Positions 44,075 to 53,224 of a DNA stretch of 64,000 bases are shown here, piece by piece. The number at the start of each line of letters is the position of its first letter. The stretch's first letter is position 1. A model generated the notes under the pieces. That model had not been told where the DNA came from, did no database searches, and saw nothing but the letters and a program-made list of their open reading frames with translations. The position numbers and the translations under genes are program-made. Source of the DNA: Rhizobium sp. EC-SD404 (GTDB lineage: Bacteria; Pseudomonadota; Alphaproteobacteria; Rhizobiales; Rhizobiaceae); contig NZ_LR701459.1 of the NCBI RefSeq assembly GCF_902498825.1, positions 1,246,001 through 1,310,000 on the forward strand. Reading direction: 5' to 3'.

Positions 44075-45271
44075 TTGTCCGCATTTCTCGCCCGCATCGA
44101 TGCCGAACTGGCGGAGATCCGCGCTGCCGATCTGTTCAAGACAGAGCGGCCGATCCGGTCGCCTCAGGGCGCCCGCGTGTCGATCGAGGGCCGGGCCGGC
44201 GACGTCATCAATCTCTGCGCCAACAACTATCTCGGCCTTGCGGACAATCCAGAACTGGTCGCTGCAGCCACCGCGGCACTTCAATCGTCCGGCTACGGTA
44301 TGGCGAGCGTGCGCTTCATCTGCGGCACGCATGATTTGCACCGGGAACTGGAAACATCGATCGCGCGCTATCTCGGCAAGGACGACGCGATTTTGTTCGC
44401 CGCGTGTTTCGATGCCAATGGCGGGCTGTTCGAACCGCTCCTGACCGACCAGGATGCGATCGTTTCCGATAGCCTGAACCATGCCTCCATCATCGATGGT
44501 ATCCGGCTCTGCAAGGCGAAGCGCTATCGCTATGCAAATTCCGACATGAACGAACTGGAATCCGCGCTCAAGCAGGCACGGGCCGATGGTGCGCGCACCA
44601 TCATGATCGCGACCGACGGTGTCTTCTCCATGGACGGCTATCTCGCCAAGCTGCCTGAGATCGTGGCGTTGGCGCAGGCTCATGACGCCGTCGTTATGGT
44701 CGACGATTGTCACGCGACGGGCTTCATGGGTGAGCGCGGCGCCGGCACGCATGTTCACCATGGCGTTGCCGACGGGATCGATATCCTTACGGGCACGCTG
44801 GGCAAGGCGCTCGGCGGCGCGATCGGCGGCTATATTGCGGGCCCGCAGGCCGTCATCGATCTTCTGCGCCAGCGCGCGCGCCCCTATCTCTTTTCGAACG
44901 CGCTTCCGCCCATGGTCACGGCTGCCAGCATCAAGGCGATCGAACTGGCCGAGAAGGGCGACGATCTGCGCGCGCGGCTTTTTGCAAATACGAAAAAGTG
45001 GCGCTCGGGCCTCGAGGCGCTCGGCTTCCGCCTGCTGCCGGGCGAGCATCCGATCGTGCCGGTCATGTTCGGCGAGGCCGCCATTGCGCAGGCCATGGCC
45101 AAGCGCCTTTACGAGGCGGGCGTCTATGTCAGCGGCTTCTTCTATCCCGTCGTGCCGAAAGGCCAGGCGCGCATCCGCACCCAGATGAACGCGGCTTTGA
45201 CCGAGGACGATTTGGACACAGCACTTGCCGCGTTCGGCGAAGCGGGCCGCGAATTGAAGGTGATCTCGTGA
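44075..45271 (+). CDS. kbl: 2-amino-3-ketobutyrate CoA ligase (glycine C-acetyltransferase)
   Basis: A 398-residue PLP enzyme of the alpha-oxoamine synthase family. It cleaves 2-amino-3-ketobutyrate with CoA into glycine and acetyl-CoA, the second step of threonine degradation. [38 protein letters not shown] and the PLP Lys in [15 protein letters not shown] are present; the Lys falls at residue 244, as in the Escherichia coli enzyme. A TTG start at 44075 is chosen because AAGGAG stands six bases before it. It is the first gene of a tightly packed operon, with an XRE-type operator upstream. Confidence 0.95.
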   Translation: MSAFLARIDAELAEIRAADLFKTERPIRSPQGARVSIEGRAGDVINLCANNYLGLADNPELVAAATAALQSSGYGMASVRFICGTHDLHRELETSIARYLGKDDAILFAACFDANGGLFEPLLTDQDAIVSDSLNHASIIDGIRLCKAKRYRYANSDMNELESALKQARADGARTIMIATDGVFSMDGYLAKLPEIVALAQAHDAVVMVDDCHATGFMGERGAGTHVHHGVADGIDILTGTLGKALGGAIGGYIAGPQAVIDLLRQRARPYLFSNALPPMVTAASIKAIELAEKGDDLRARLFANTKKWRSGLEALGFRLLPGEHPIVPVMFGEAAIAQAMAKRLYEAGVYVSGFFYPVVPKGQARIRTQMNAALTEDDLDTALAAFGEAGRELKVIS

Positions 45272-45288
45272 TCTCGAATACCGGAACC

Positions 45289-46359
45289 ATGTTCGCTCTG
45301 GCCAAGTCGGAACCCCGCGAGGGTCTCTGGCAGACGGAAGTGGCGATTCCGGAGATCGGCCCGGATCAGGTTCTGATCAAAGTCTCGAAAACCGGCATCT
45401 GCGGCACCGATGTGCACATTTGGAAATGGGACGAGTGGGCGCAGCGGACCATTCCTGTGCCCATGGTCGTCGGGCATGAATATTCCGGCACCATCGTCGA
45501 TGTGGGGCGTTCCGTCACCAATCTGAAGGTCGGCCAACGGGTGTCGGGCGAAGGCCATATCGTCGGCAATTCGAGCCGCGCCGCGCGGGCGGGCCGCTTC
45601 CATCTCGATCCCGAAACGCGCGGCATCGGCGTCAATATTCCGGGCGCCTTTGCGCAATATTTGGCTCTACCGGCGTTTAACGTCATTCCGTTGCCCGATG
45701 AAGTGGACGACGAGATCGGCGCGATCCTCGATCCGCTCGGCAACGCCGTGCACACGGCTCTCTCCTTCGACATCATCGGCGAGGATGTGCTGATTACAGG
45801 CGCCGGTCCGATCGGCATCATGGCGGCGATCGTGGCTCGGCATGTCGGGGCACGGCACATCGTCGTCACCGATGTGAACCAGTCTCGGCTCGATCTCGCC
45901 GCCAAGCTCTGTGACGTCGTTCCCGTGAATACCGCGACCCAAGATTTGCGCAGCGAAATGGGCCGCATCGGCCTGCGCGAAGGTTTCGATGTCGGCTTGG
46001 AGATGAGCGGTTCGGACGTGGCTTTCCGGCAGATGGTCGACACGCTCGTCATGGGCGGCCGCATCGCGTTTCTTGGGCTCCCGGCTAAGCCCGTGCTCGT
46101 CGACTGGTCGACGATCGTGCTGAAGAGCCTTGTGATCAAGGGCGTTTACGGCCGCGAAATGTTCGAGACCTGGTACAAGATGCTCGCCATGCTGCAGTCC
46201 GGGCTGGATGTGCGCGGCGTGATCTCCCATCGCCTCGCTGCCGCCGATTTCGACAAGGGGTTCGAGGCCATCAAGCGCGGCGAAGCAGCAAAGATCGTGC
46301 TGGACTGGTCGGATGCGGGCACAAGCGGCTTCGCGGCGCAGAAGGAGGCGGCGCAATGA
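45289..46359 (+). CDS. tdh: L-threonine 3-dehydrogenase-like zinc enzyme lacking the structural-zinc cysteines
   Basis: A 356-residue medium-chain dehydrogenase that would oxidise threonine to 2-amino-3-ketobutyrate for Kbl. It aligns without gaps to E. coli Tdh at its N terminus. The catalytic zinc ligands Cys38 (GICGTDVHIW), His63 and Glu64 (GHEYSG) are kept, as are the NAD-binding GAGPIG and the GREMFETWYKM block. The four structural-zinc cysteines (93, 96, 99, 107 in E. coli) are replaced by Gly, Ser, Ala and Asp. A GTG at 45268 overlapping the kbl stop is an alternative start. Its stop overlaps the next gene (ATGA). Confidence 0.9.
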   Translation: MFALAKSEPREGLWQTEVAIPEIGPDQVLIKVSKTGICGTDVHIWKWDEWAQRTIPVPMVVGHEYSGTIVDVGRSVTNLKVGQRVSGEGHIVGNSSRAARAGRFHLDPETRGIGVNIPGAFAQYLALPAFNVIPLPDEVDDEIGAILDPLGNAVHTALSFDIIGEDVLITGAGPIGIMAAIVARHVGARHIVVTDVNQSRLDLAAKLCDVVPVNTATQDLRSEMGRIGLREGFDVGLEMSGSDVAFRQMVDTLVMGGRIAFLGLPAKPVLVDWSTIVLKSLVIKGVYGREMFETWYKMLAMLQSGLDVRGVISHRLAAADFDKGFEAIKRGEAAKIVLDWSDAGTSGFAAQKEAAQ

Positions 46360-47864
46360 GCCGTTCTTTCGAGAGTGATCACTCCGCTGCCGATGGGCTC
46401 ACTGCCCTAAATGCACGCGTGCGCAAGGATCTCGAACTTTTGTGCCGTCCGCCGGCCAATTGGGTTCCTCCACGCCAGACGGTCGGCCAGCCGGTCGTCG
46501 ATGTTGTGATCATCGGCGGTGGCATGTGCGGCCTTGTCGCTGCGTTTGCTCTGCACTCCGCCGGCATTCGCAACGTGCGCATCTTCGACCGCAATCCCGC
46601 CGGGTACGAAGGGCCGTGGGTGAATTACGCGCGTATGGAAACGCTGCGCTCGCCCAAGCAATTGACCGGGCCTGCCTATGGCATTCCCTCACTGACATTC
46701 CGCGCCTGGTTCACCGCACAGTTCGGCGCGGCGGAATGGGACGCGCTGGACAAGATCCCCCGTCCGATGTGGATGGACTATCTGCGCTGGTATCGCGCTG
46801 TGCTGGAAATCCCGGTCGAGAACGACGTCAATGTCGACCGCATTCTGCCTGAAGGCGATTGTCTGAAGCTCGAACTCTCGGGCTCCGGCACGCATGACGT
46901 CCAGGTTTTCGCCCGCAAGGTCATCATGGCAACAGGCCGCGACGGGACTGGGCATCCGAATATCCCGGCCTTTGTGGAAGGCCTGCCAAAATCGGCATGG
47001 GCGCATTCGTCGGAAGCCATCGACTTCAAGGCACTCAAGGGCAAGCGCGTCGCCGTTATCGGGGTCGGCGCATCTGCGGTCGACAATTCCGCCGAGGCGC
47101 TCGAGGCCGGCGCCGCGGAAGTGCGCCATCTGATCCGGCGCAAGCAGATGCCGACCGTCAACAAGATGATGGGGATCGGCTCCTTCGGCTTCACAGCTGC
47201 GTTCTCGCGTCTCTCGGATGCGTGGCGCTGGCGCTTCATGCATTATTCATTTCTGACGCAGACGCCATCGCCGCGCGGTTCGACCTTGCGGGTCAGCCGC
47301 CATTCCAATGCCTATTTCCACTTCGGCAAAGGTATCGCGCGCGTCACCCATGATGGTCACGAACTCGATATCGCGATGCAGGACGGCAGCCGTCTGAAAA
47401 CCGACTTCCTCATTCTCGGCACGGGCTTCACGGTCGAGCCCTTGGCCCGCACCGAGCTCGATGGCTATGCCGACAAGATCCTGCTTTGGGGCGATCGCTA
47501 CGTGGCACCTGCCGAGTTGCGGCATTCCGAGCTCGCGAAGTTTCCCTATCTCGCCGACGATTTCGCATTCCAGGAGCGCGAAGCGGGCGCGGCACCTTGG
47601 CTCTCGGCGATCCACTGCTTCAACTACGGCGCGTCGGTCAGCCTCGGTAAGGTCAGCGGCGACATCCCCGGCATCAGCGAGGGCGCCGCTTGGCTTGCCC
47701 GTGAAATCGCCGCCACGCTTTATCGCGAGGATGTCGAGGCCCATTTCGCGGCCATGGAGGCTTACGACAAGCCGGAGCTTCTGGGCGACGAGTGGACCGA
47801 AACGCCGCTCGATCCGGAAGGCGTCGATCTGCCGGAATTGAAGACGGGGAGCGACGCCCGATGA
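46356..47864 (+). CDS. FAD/NAD(P)-dependent monooxygenase-like flavoprotein
   Basis: A 502-residue flavoprotein with two dinucleotide-binding sites: VVIIGGGMCGLVAAFAL at about residue 49 for FAD and VAVIGVGASAVDNSAEAL at about 231 for NAD(P). DFLILGTGF lies near the C-terminal third. The layout matches flavin-containing or Baeyer-Villiger-type monooxygenases and lysine/ornithine N-hydroxylase relatives; the FxGxxxHxxxW fingerprint is not clearly present, so the exact class is open. It is linked by 4-base overlaps to tdh before it and the CMD gene after it. It may oxygenate an amino-ketone or amine handled by this operon. Confidence 0.75.
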   Translation: MSRSFESDHSAADGLTALNARVRKDLELLCRPPANWVPPRQTVGQPVVDVVIIGGGMCGLVAAFALHSAGIRNVRIFDRNPAGYEGPWVNYARMETLRSPKQLTGPAYGIPSLTFRAWFTAQFGAAEWDALDKIPRPMWMDYLRWYRAVLEIPVENDVNVDRILPEGDCLKLELSGSGTHDVQVFARKVIMATGRDGTGHPNIPAFVEGLPKSAWAHSSEAIDFKALKGKRVAVIGVGASAVDNSAEALEAGAAEVRHLIRRKQMPTVNKMMGIGSFGFTAAFSRLSDAWRWRFMHYSFLTQTPSPRGSTLRVSRHSNAYFHFGKGIARVTHDGHELDIAMQDGSRLKTDFLILGTGFTVEPLARTELDGYADKILLWGDRYVAPAELRHSELAKFPYLADDFAFQEREAGAAPWLSAIHCFNYGASVSLGKVSGDIPGISEGAAWLAREIAATLYREDVEAHFAAMEAYDKPELLGDEWTETPLDPEGVDLPELKTGSDAR

Positions 47865-48370
47865 GCACCGATTTCGACACCAATGTCGTGACGCGGCTCG
47901 CTTCGGTGCGCGATGATGGTTCAAAGGTCGCGGCTGCTGTGGCGTTGCGCTTCGATGTCTTCGAGATGACACAGGCGGCGCACGATGCGGCGCTGAAGCC
48001 GCACGATACCGGCGGGTTCACCCACGTCGAGCGGGCAGCGCTTGCGACGCGGATTTCGAAACTCAACCACTGTGCGGAGCTGGCCGAGCACTATTCGGAA
48101 CTGCTCGCCACCTACGACGCCAATGAAGACACGCTCGCGATCGCCGATCCGGCCTTCGATGGTGATGCGTGGTCGCGCATCAATGCCGTCTTGACGTTTA
48201 CGGACCTGGTCGCCGCCAACCCGAAGGCAACGCAGCCCGACGACGTCGCGTCGCTTCAGGCCGCCGGCGTTTCGGATGCGGATATCGTGCGGCTGGCCGA
48301 GCTCAATGCGTTTCTCGCCTATCAGATCCGGCTTCTGGAAGGGCTGAAGCTAATGCGGGGTGCGGCATGA
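47861..48370 (+). CDS. CMD-domain protein (carboxymuconolactone decarboxylase-like)
   Basis: A 169-residue helical protein of the AhpD/CMD superfamily. THVERAALATRISKLNHCAELAEHYSELL shares the helical pattern of the core, but no CxxC pair is present, so it is unlikely to be a peroxidase on its own. The ATG at 47861 overlaps the monooxygenase stop and its own stop overlaps the next AhpD-like gene. It resembles the CMD family described beside Avi_7169-type alkylhydroperoxidases in rhizobia (recalled, not searched). Confidence 0.7.
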   Translation: MSTDFDTNVVTRLASVRDDGSKVAAAVALRFDVFEMTQAAHDAALKPHDTGGFTHVERAALATRISKLNHCAELAEHYSELLATYDANEDTLAIADPAFDGDAWSRINAVLTFTDLVAANPKATQPDDVASLQAAGVSDADIVRLAELNAFLAYQIRLLEGLKLMRGAA

Positions 48371-48948
48371 GCGCGGTGATCCATACGTTCACGACCGAGG
48401 TTCCCGAATGGCGCCCGCGGGTCAAACCCATCGACCTCGCCGAGGCGACACCTGAACAGCTCGATGCGCTCAAGGTGACGCCTTCGAACACGAAGGTTTC
48501 CGACTACGTCCTGGTTCTGGCAAACGACGTAGAGACGCTGAAGGTACGTACGCCGCTCTTCAACGCGATCATGTACAACAAGGGTGGTTTGAGCCGCGCG
48601 GAGCGGGAGATCGGTGCTACCGCCGCGTCGGTCGTCAATCGCTGCGTCTATTGCGCTGCCGTCCATTCCAGCCGCTACAACCAGCTTGCCAAGGACGAGA
48701 CGGTCATGCAGCGCATCTTCGCGGACGGCGAAGAGGCGCCCCTTGACGACCGGGCATCCGCGATCTTCAAATTCGCGACCAAGCTTTCCAAAGCCCCGAG
48801 CGAGACCGCCCCGGAGGACATGCAGCGCCTACGCGACATCGGCATGAGCGAGGAGGAAATCCTCGATCTCATCCTGTCGACGGCGCTGTTCGGTTGGGCA
48901 AACAGACTGATGCACGTGCTTGGCGATCCGGTGGCGGAAGCGGACTGA
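48367..48948 (+). CDS. AhpD-like peroxidase-related enzyme (Avi_7169-type)
   Basis: A 193-residue alkylhydroperoxidase-like protein. The redox motif is NRCVYCAAVHSSRYNQL, the CxxCxxxH of AhpD-type enzymes, and APLDDRASAIFKFATKLS plus LILSTALFGWANRL complete the fold. It starts in a 4-base overlap with the CMD gene, so the two probably form one complex. Partners could be the flavoprotein just upstream, with the thiol pair detoxifying a peroxide or handling an acyl intermediate; that is inference. Confidence 0.8.
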   Translation: MSAVIHTFTTEVPEWRPRVKPIDLAEATPEQLDALKVTPSNTKVSDYVLVLANDVETLKVRTPLFNAIMYNKGGLSRAEREIGATAASVVNRCVYCAAVHSSRYNQLAKDETVMQRIFADGEEAPLDDRASAIFKFATKLSKAPSETAPEDMQRLRDIGMSEEEILDLILSTALFGWANRLMHVLGDPVAEAD

Positions 48949-48998
48949 TCATGGGCCCACAAAAGCCCATTCGAATTATGAAATGAAAGGAATTGAGA

Positions 48999-50123
48999 GT
49001 GGAACAGGGCAATCAGGGGATCGGAAAGGTCGGCATCGTCGGGGCAGGGTCCATTGCATTCGGTGCTGCCGCCTACCTGGAAAAGGCCGGTCACCGCGCC
49101 ATGCTCTGGTCGCCATCCGGCGATCGCACGAAGCGTCTTGCGAGCGGTGAAGCGCTCATCGCTTCCGGCGCGCTCGAAGGGACGTTCTATCCGGCGGTGG
49201 CGAAGTCAGCGCAGCAACTCGTCGAAGCCAACGACGTGCTGATGATCGCCTTACCGGGATATGGGCACAAAGCCGTCATGGACGCGATTGCACCCTATAT
49301 CCGCGAAGGTCAGAGCGTCCTGATCAGTTCCCATGCATCTTTCGGCGCGCTTTATCTCAACCGGCTTCTCGCCGAGCGCGGGGTTGTCGTTCCGATCGTT
49401 GCCTGGGGCACCACCGTCACGACTGGGAGGCAGCCGAGCCTGGTCGAAGCGCAGATCAACACCGTGCGCAGCAAGGTCGATGTCGCCACGCTGCCCGAAA
49501 GCATGAGCGCCGAGGGGCTGGCAGTTTGCCAGAAGCTCTTCGGCGACCGCTTCGTCCAGCGGGACGGGCTTCTTGCGATCGCGCTCTCCAACCTCAATCC
49601 GCAGAACCACATGGGCATTGCGCTCTGCAACATGACACGCATGGAACACGGCGAAATCTGGCCGCAGGGCCTCAATGTCACGCCGCATGTCGGACGGCTG
49701 CTCGAAGAACTTGACCGCGAACGCATCGCCATTGCGGAAGCGCTGGGGCTCAAGGTGCGGGACATCTTCGAGCACTTCCATCTGTCGTTCCATGTGCCGA
49801 AGGACAGCGTCTCGGCGATGAATCAGGAGATGCACCGCGAGGGGCGTGGCGGCACCGGCCCCGCGACGGCGGATTCACGCTATGTCACCGAAGACGTGCC
49901 GTTCGGCCTCCTCATGACGGTGAAGCTCGGCGAACTCACCGGTCGCCCGGCAGTCCTCCACGACGCCGGCGTGCGCATCTTCTCGGCGATGTATGGCCGC
50001 GATTTTGCGACCGAAAACACGCTGCTCGACGCGATCGGCATGTCGGATCTTTCGCTGGAAAGATTGCGCAAGCTCGCCCGCGACGGCTTCGAAATTGCGT
50101 CGGGGGCCCGCGCCGCCGGATGA
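48999..50123 (+). CDS. Octopine/nopaline dehydrogenase-family protein
   Basis: A 374-residue NAD(P)-dependent dehydrogenase. The N-terminal GKVGIVGAGSIAFGAAAYLE is a Rossmann site, and the C-terminal helical domain contains ALSNLNPQNHMGIALCNMTR, where the His-Asn region typical of opine dehydrogenases lies. These enzymes form or split N-(1-carboxyalkyl) amino acids (opines). AAAGG eight bases upstream favours the GTG at 48999; a TTG at 48993 is possible. It follows the AhpD gene by 50 bases and precedes a polyamine/opine-type ABC transporter, which suggests opine-like substrates. Confidence 0.8.
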   Translation: MEQGNQGIGKVGIVGAGSIAFGAAAYLEKAGHRAMLWSPSGDRTKRLASGEALIASGALEGTFYPAVAKSAQQLVEANDVLMIALPGYGHKAVMDAIAPYIREGQSVLISSHASFGALYLNRLLAERGVVVPIVAWGTTVTTGRQPSLVEAQINTVRSKVDVATLPESMSAEGLAVCQKLFGDRFVQRDGLLAIALSNLNPQNHMGIALCNMTRMEHGEIWPQGLNVTPHVGRLLEELDRERIAIAEALGLKVRDIFEHFHLSFHVPKDSVSAMNQEMHREGRGGTGPATADSRYVTEDVPFGLLMTVKLGELTGRPAVLHDAGVRIFSAMYGRDFATENTLLDAIGMSDLSLERLRKLARDGFEIASGARAAG

Positions 50124-50241
50124 AACTTGCACACGGGACGACAGAAGCCCGGTCCAACAAAAGATCAAAACAGGCACTGGCCGCTTTAGCTCTCACATGC
50201 GAGACGGCCGATCATCACCGGAAACAGAGGGAGACTATGAA

Positions 50242-51354
50242 ATGACGAAATTCCATATCAACCGCCGCAGGCTGATCCAGACGTCGGCAGCCGGCGCAGC
50301 AATTCTGGCGGCACCGGCAATCCTGCGGTCGCGCGAAGCGCGTGCCCAGGAAGGCACCGTCAACATCTGGACCTATGCCAACTTCATTCCGCAGGACTTC
50401 ATCAGCGAATTCCAGAACGAGACCGGCATTCAGGTTCAGGTTCGCCTGGTCGACGATCAGGGCAAGCAGTTCAATCTGTTGGCTGCCGAACAGCCGGAGC
50501 CGACCGTCGACATCCTGACAGTTGCCGGCCATCGATTCCTGCAGTTCATCGAGTCGGGCTTGCTCGCCCCGATCGACACGGGCCGTCTGACAAATTGGGG
50601 CAACATCAACACCATCTATTCGGAAAGCGATTGGGGCACGATCAACGGCGAAAAGTGGGGCGCTCCCGTGCTCTCCGGCGCCGAGGTGCTCGCCTGGAAC
50701 ACGGAATTGGTCGACGCAGCAGAGACGGCTAGCTGGGACGTCATGTTCGACCCGAAATACCAGGGCCAGACCGCTTACATCATCCAGGACATGATGTCCG
50801 TGCTGATGCTCTACAAGGGCTATGACGGCAACATGATCGAGTACATGGACGATCCCGAGCGCGCTGCCGAGATCGTGCGCGAAACGCGCGATTTCATGAT
50901 CGAAAACAAGGGCATGGTTCGGAAGTTCTACGATTCCGGCGCCGAGATCCAGCAGATGTTCATCAACCAGGACGTCGTGCTTGCCCACGCCTGGAACGGT
51001 CCGATCTCGAAGCTGATCATGGATGGCTTCCCGATCGACATGACGATCCCGAAGGAAGGCTCCTACGGCTTCATCTACACGTTCAACATCGCCGAAAACG
51101 CACCGAACGCCGACAACGCCTACACCTTCCTCGACGCGCTTCTCGCCCGTCCGGAAATCGGAGCTGCGATGACCCGCGCTTCGGGCTACCTGTCGACCAT
51201 GAACGGCGTGAACGAGCACCTGAGCGAGCTCGAACAGCGCGCTTCGTCCTTCACCGAAGAGGAGTTGGAAGGTCTGCAGTTCTTCCGCGCCGAGGCCAAC
51301 GAGATGAAATACGAACTCGTCGACCCGGCCGTCGAAGAAGTGAAAGCAGCCTGA
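50242..51354 (+). CDS. ABC transporter substrate-binding protein, spermidine/putrescine-opine class
   Basis: A 370-residue periplasmic receptor of the PotD/family 1 type. A twin-arginine-like signal (INRRRLIQTSAAGAA) ends near EARAQ. The mature protein has TVNIWTYANFIPQDF, PTVDILTVAGHRFLQFIESG and a helical hinge region. GAGGGAGA precedes the ATG at 50242. It is separated from the permease genes by a 10-bp stem hairpin. The ligand is unknown; a cationic or amino compound is likely from the class and the neighbours. Confidence 0.9.
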   Translation: MTKFHINRRRLIQTSAAGAAILAAPAILRSREARAQEGTVNIWTYANFIPQDFISEFQNETGIQVQVRLVDDQGKQFNLLAAEQPEPTVDILTVAGHRFLQFIESGLLAPIDTGRLTNWGNINTIYSESDWGTINGEKWGAPVLSGAEVLAWNTELVDAAETASWDVMFDPKYQGQTAYIIQDMMSVLMLYKGYDGNMIEYMDDPERAAEIVRETRDFMIENKGMVRKFYDSGAEIQQMFINQDVVLAHAWNGPISKLIMDGFPIDMTIPKEGSYGFIYTFNIAENAPNADNAYTFLDALLARPEIGAAMTRASGYLSTMNGVNEHLSELEQRASSFTEEELEGLQFFRAEANEMKYELVDPAVEEVKAA

Positions 51355-51360
51355 TCCTTC

Positions 51361-51392
51361 ACCGGAGCGGGCGGTCTGACGTCCGCTCCGGT
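51361..51392 (+). repeat. Intercistronic hairpin between receptor and permease genes
   Basis: ACCGGAGCGG at 51361-51370 pairs perfectly with CCGCTCCGGT at 51383-51392 across a 12-base loop, seven bases after the receptor stop. It lacks a T tract, so it is more likely an mRNA 3'-end stabiliser or partial attenuator that gives more receptor than permease, as often seen in ABC operons. Confidence 0.65.
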
Positions 51393-51454
51393 CCCTTACG
51401 CACTTCAAAGCAAGACGGTACCGCACGCCGGTAAGCGTCGAAGGAGCATCGCTG

Positions 51455-52441
51455 ATGGCTCAGAGCCAGTCCTCCACGCTCGAAAAGAGCGGCGAACGGT
51501 CATCGACCGGGCGGCGCAGCTTCTGGGGCGCGCTCGCGCAGAACGGAACCTACAACGCGGTGACGGGCGTGCTCTTCAAGACGCAGCGGCGCCAGTTCCT
51601 GCTGCTTGCCAGCTTTCCCCTGATCTGGGTGTTCGTGGCGCATCTCGGGCCCATCATCCAGATGTTCTATATCAGCTTTGTGGATTCCTACCCGCCGCGT
51701 GTCGGCTATGAACCGCAGTTTACGCTCGACAACTGGGCGACCTTCTTCGGCCAGAGCATCTTCGTAACCCCGTTCATGCGAACGCTGGTCTATGCCTTCA
51801 CCTTCACCTTCGCGACGCTGCTGATCACCTATCCGGTGGCCTATTTTCTTGCCAAGCACGTGAAGCGGCAGAACCAGCTCATCTTCCTGCTTCTGCTTCT
51901 CATCCCGTTCTGGGTCGGGGAGATCGTGCGCACCTATGCGATCATGATCCTGCTCGGCAACACGGGCGCCGTAAACCGTCTGTTGATGATGCTGGGCATG
52001 ATCGAACGGCCGATCCCCTTCATGTATACGAGCTTTTCGCTGGGCGTCGGCATCGTCTACCTGACGTCGCTCTACATGCTGCTTCCACTCTATTCCGCGC
52101 TGGAAAAGATCCCGCGCAGCTATCTGGAAGCGGGCGCCGATCTCGGAGCGGGCGCCTGGACGCGGTTTCGCAAGATCACGCTACCGCTCTCCAAGGAGGG
52201 CATCGCCTCCGGCTGTACGCTCGTTTTCCTGATTTCGACAGGTTACTACGCCACCCCGGTTCTTCTCGGCGGGCCAAGCACCACGGTCTTTGCCGAAACC
52301 ATCGCAGGCTTCTTCCATGTGGCAGGCGATCAGTGGCCGACCGGTGCCGCGTTCTCCTCGATCATGCTGATCGCCGCGCTGTCGATCACCGGCATCTTCC
52401 TGAAACTCATGGGCCGCTCCGGGAAAGGTCTGATGAAATGA
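51455..52441 (+). CDS. ABC transporter permease (PotB type)
   Basis: A 328-residue inner-membrane permease with six transmembrane helices after a cytoplasmic N-terminal tail of about 45 residues. The EAA loop is EAGADLGAGAWTRFRKITLPL. The stop overlaps the PotC-type gene (ATGA). It forms the channel with PotC and is energised by PotA. Confidence 0.9.
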   Translation: MAQSQSSTLEKSGERSSTGRRSFWGALAQNGTYNAVTGVLFKTQRRQFLLLASFPLIWVFVAHLGPIIQMFYISFVDSYPPRVGYEPQFTLDNWATFFGQSIFVTPFMRTLVYAFTFTFATLLITYPVAYFLAKHVKRQNQLIFLLLLLIPFWVGEIVRTYAIMILLGNTGAVNRLLMMLGMIERPIPFMYTSFSLGVGIVYLTSLYMLLPLYSALEKIPRSYLEAGADLGAGAWTRFRKITLPLSKEGIASGCTLVFLISTGYYATPVLLGGPSTTVFAETIAGFFHVAGDQWPTGAAFSSIMLIAALSITGIFLKLMGRSGKGLMK

Positions 52442-53223
52442 CCAAGTCCACCCGCATTTTCATGTCCGTCATCTACTGGGCATTCGTGGTCTATCTGTTC
52501 GTGCCGCTGGTGCTGATGGTGGTCATGGGGTTCAAGGATTCCGCCTTCATCGGCTTCCCGATCCAGTCCTGGACGCTCGACTGGTACAGGGGCGTCTTCC
52601 AGGACACCGAGGTGATCAACGTCTTCATCTATTCGATGACGATCGCGATCACGAGCACGCTGCTCTCGCTGGTGATCGGCACCTGGGTGGCGTCCTTCCT
52701 CGGACCGTACAAGTTTCCGGGCAAGGTCATCATCTTTGCCATCACCTGCCTGCCGGCGGTCATTCCCGGCATCATTTCGGCGATCTCGCTGCGCATCTAT
52801 GCGCGCTTCCTGGATATCGATCCGGGCATGCTGGCTATCATTCTCGGCCACACGGTGCACAACGTTCCGTTCGTGGCGCTGGTTGTCATGGCGCGGCTCG
52901 CGACCTTGCCGAAAAGCCACATCGAAGCGGCGCGCGATCTCGGCGCCGACAGCTTCATCGCCTTCTTCCGCGTGACGCTGCCCTATCTCCGTCCGGCGCT
53001 CATCGGGGCTGGCATCTTCTGCATGCTGCTCAGCTTCGACGATTTCGTCCGCGCCTTCTTCCTCGGCAGCTACCAGCCGACCCTGCCGGTGCTGATCTTT
53101 GCGAAGCTGCGTTCGGGCATGTCGCCGGAAATCAACGCTATCTCCACGGTCGTGCTCGTCATGACAGCAATTCTGGGCATCTGGGCAGAACGCTCGATGC
53201 GCCGCATGAACAAAGGGGCCTGA
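52438..53223 (+). CDS. ABC transporter permease (PotC type)
   Basis: A 261-residue permease with six transmembrane helices. EAARDLGADSFIAFFRVTLP is the EAA loop that docks on the ATPase. The ATG at 52438 overlaps the PotB-type stop; longer in-frame versions would run deep into that gene and are rejected. It is followed by the ATPase gene after 1 base. Confidence 0.92.
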   Translation: MTKSTRIFMSVIYWAFVVYLFVPLVLMVVMGFKDSAFIGFPIQSWTLDWYRGVFQDTEVINVFIYSMTIAITSTLLSLVIGTWVASFLGPYKFPGKVIIFAITCLPAVIPGIISAISLRIYARFLDIDPGMLAIILGHTVHNVPFVALVVMARLATLPKSHIEAARDLGADSFIAFFRVTLPYLRPALIGAGIFCMLLSFDDFVRAFFLGSYQPTLPVLIFAKLRSGMSPEINAISTVVLVMTAILGIWAERSMRRMNKGA

Positions 53224-53224
53224 C

